Below are positions 63,871 through 64,000 of a stretch of 64,000 bases of DNA, piece by piece; the first letter of the stretch is position 1, and each line of letters opens with the position of its first letter. The notes under the pieces were generated by a model. The model was not told the origin of the DNA, did not search any database, and worked only from the letters and a program-made list of their open reading frames with translations. This DNA comes from Agriotes lineatus (taxonomy: Eukaryota > Arthropoda > Insecta > Coleoptera > Elateridae). The position numbers and the translations under genes were made by a program. The stretch is taken from NCBI GenBank assembly GCA_940337035.1, contig CALNHX010005276.1, forward strand, positions 46,097 through 110,096, in the 5' to 3' direction.

Positions 63871-64000
63871 AACTGGTCGTAATTTTGCCGGGTTAACAAT
63901 TTTAAAAACACGTTGCTATTGACGACGTGAATTAATGAAAACATGTTATTAAACAGTCGTTTTACAAACATAATAGCCAACTAAAAGTCTATTTTACACA

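Overview
The window looks like AT-rich nuclear DNA from an arthropod, most likely an insect. Support: there is no prokaryotic gene organisation; the repeat classes are typical insect ones (Jockey-, CR1- and RTE-type LINEs, Tc1/mariner, pogo and hAT relics, TA- and 8-bp-TSD MITEs, tRNA-derived SINEs, ~2 kb solo LTRs); and CCTAACCTAACC-like motifs recur. The species cannot be named from sequence alone. Almost everything recognisable is mobile-element DNA in layers of different age. I see one plausible host exon (a glycine-rich secreted-protein exon near 46.2-46.5 kb) and one C2H2 zinc-finger gene ghost (11.9-13.4 kb).

Layout. 0.1-1.4 kb: a conserved leader plus GC-rich ~30-bp minisatellite, a 325-bp palindromic foldback element and a Tc1 transposase tail. 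1.5-4.6 kb: LINE relics, including a 5'-truncated copy that appears to have landed in an older one. 5.9-11.9 kb: a nearly full-length CR1/Jockey-group LINE (ORF1 with a PHD-type finger, then endonuclease-RT) inserted into an older LINE of opposite strand. 11.9-13.4 kb: decayed zinc-finger repeats split by a mariner MITE that itself carries a copy of the foldback family. 15.6-17.6 kb: a solo LTR. 18.8-19.6 kb: a 774-bp foldback element. 20.1-21.2 kb: a Tc1 transposase relic with a SINE inside it. 23.5-26.5 kb: an RTE LINE bounded by a perfect 11-bp target duplication. 27.1-39.5 kb: an exploded LINE (here called LINE A) broken by a LINE tail, a 1.5-kb hAT element (8-bp TSD), a second solo LTR and a nearly complete Jockey element.

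39.5-64 kb holds few coding relics: a hairpin-ended 1.46-kb element, SINE heads, the glycine-rich exon, a minus-strand mariner, the second minisatellite locus (50.6-51.3 kb), a decayed copy of a widespread arthropod repetitive gene (52.3-53.6 kb), two hAT MITEs with perfect 8-bp TSDs, a pogo/Tigger pseudogene (58.0-59.7 kb) and a cluster of foldback MITEs at the right edge.

How the parts relate. The order of insertion can be read from the nesting: reading frames rejoin across the hAT element and fit across the solo LTR. Three LINEs in the window appear to couple or start their main ORF in three different ways: a -1 slippery heptamer (AAATTTT) at the ORF1 stop, a TAATG stop/start overlap, and an ORF open from the first base of the element with no useful AUG. 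All coding calls come from reading translations by eye; no database search was run.
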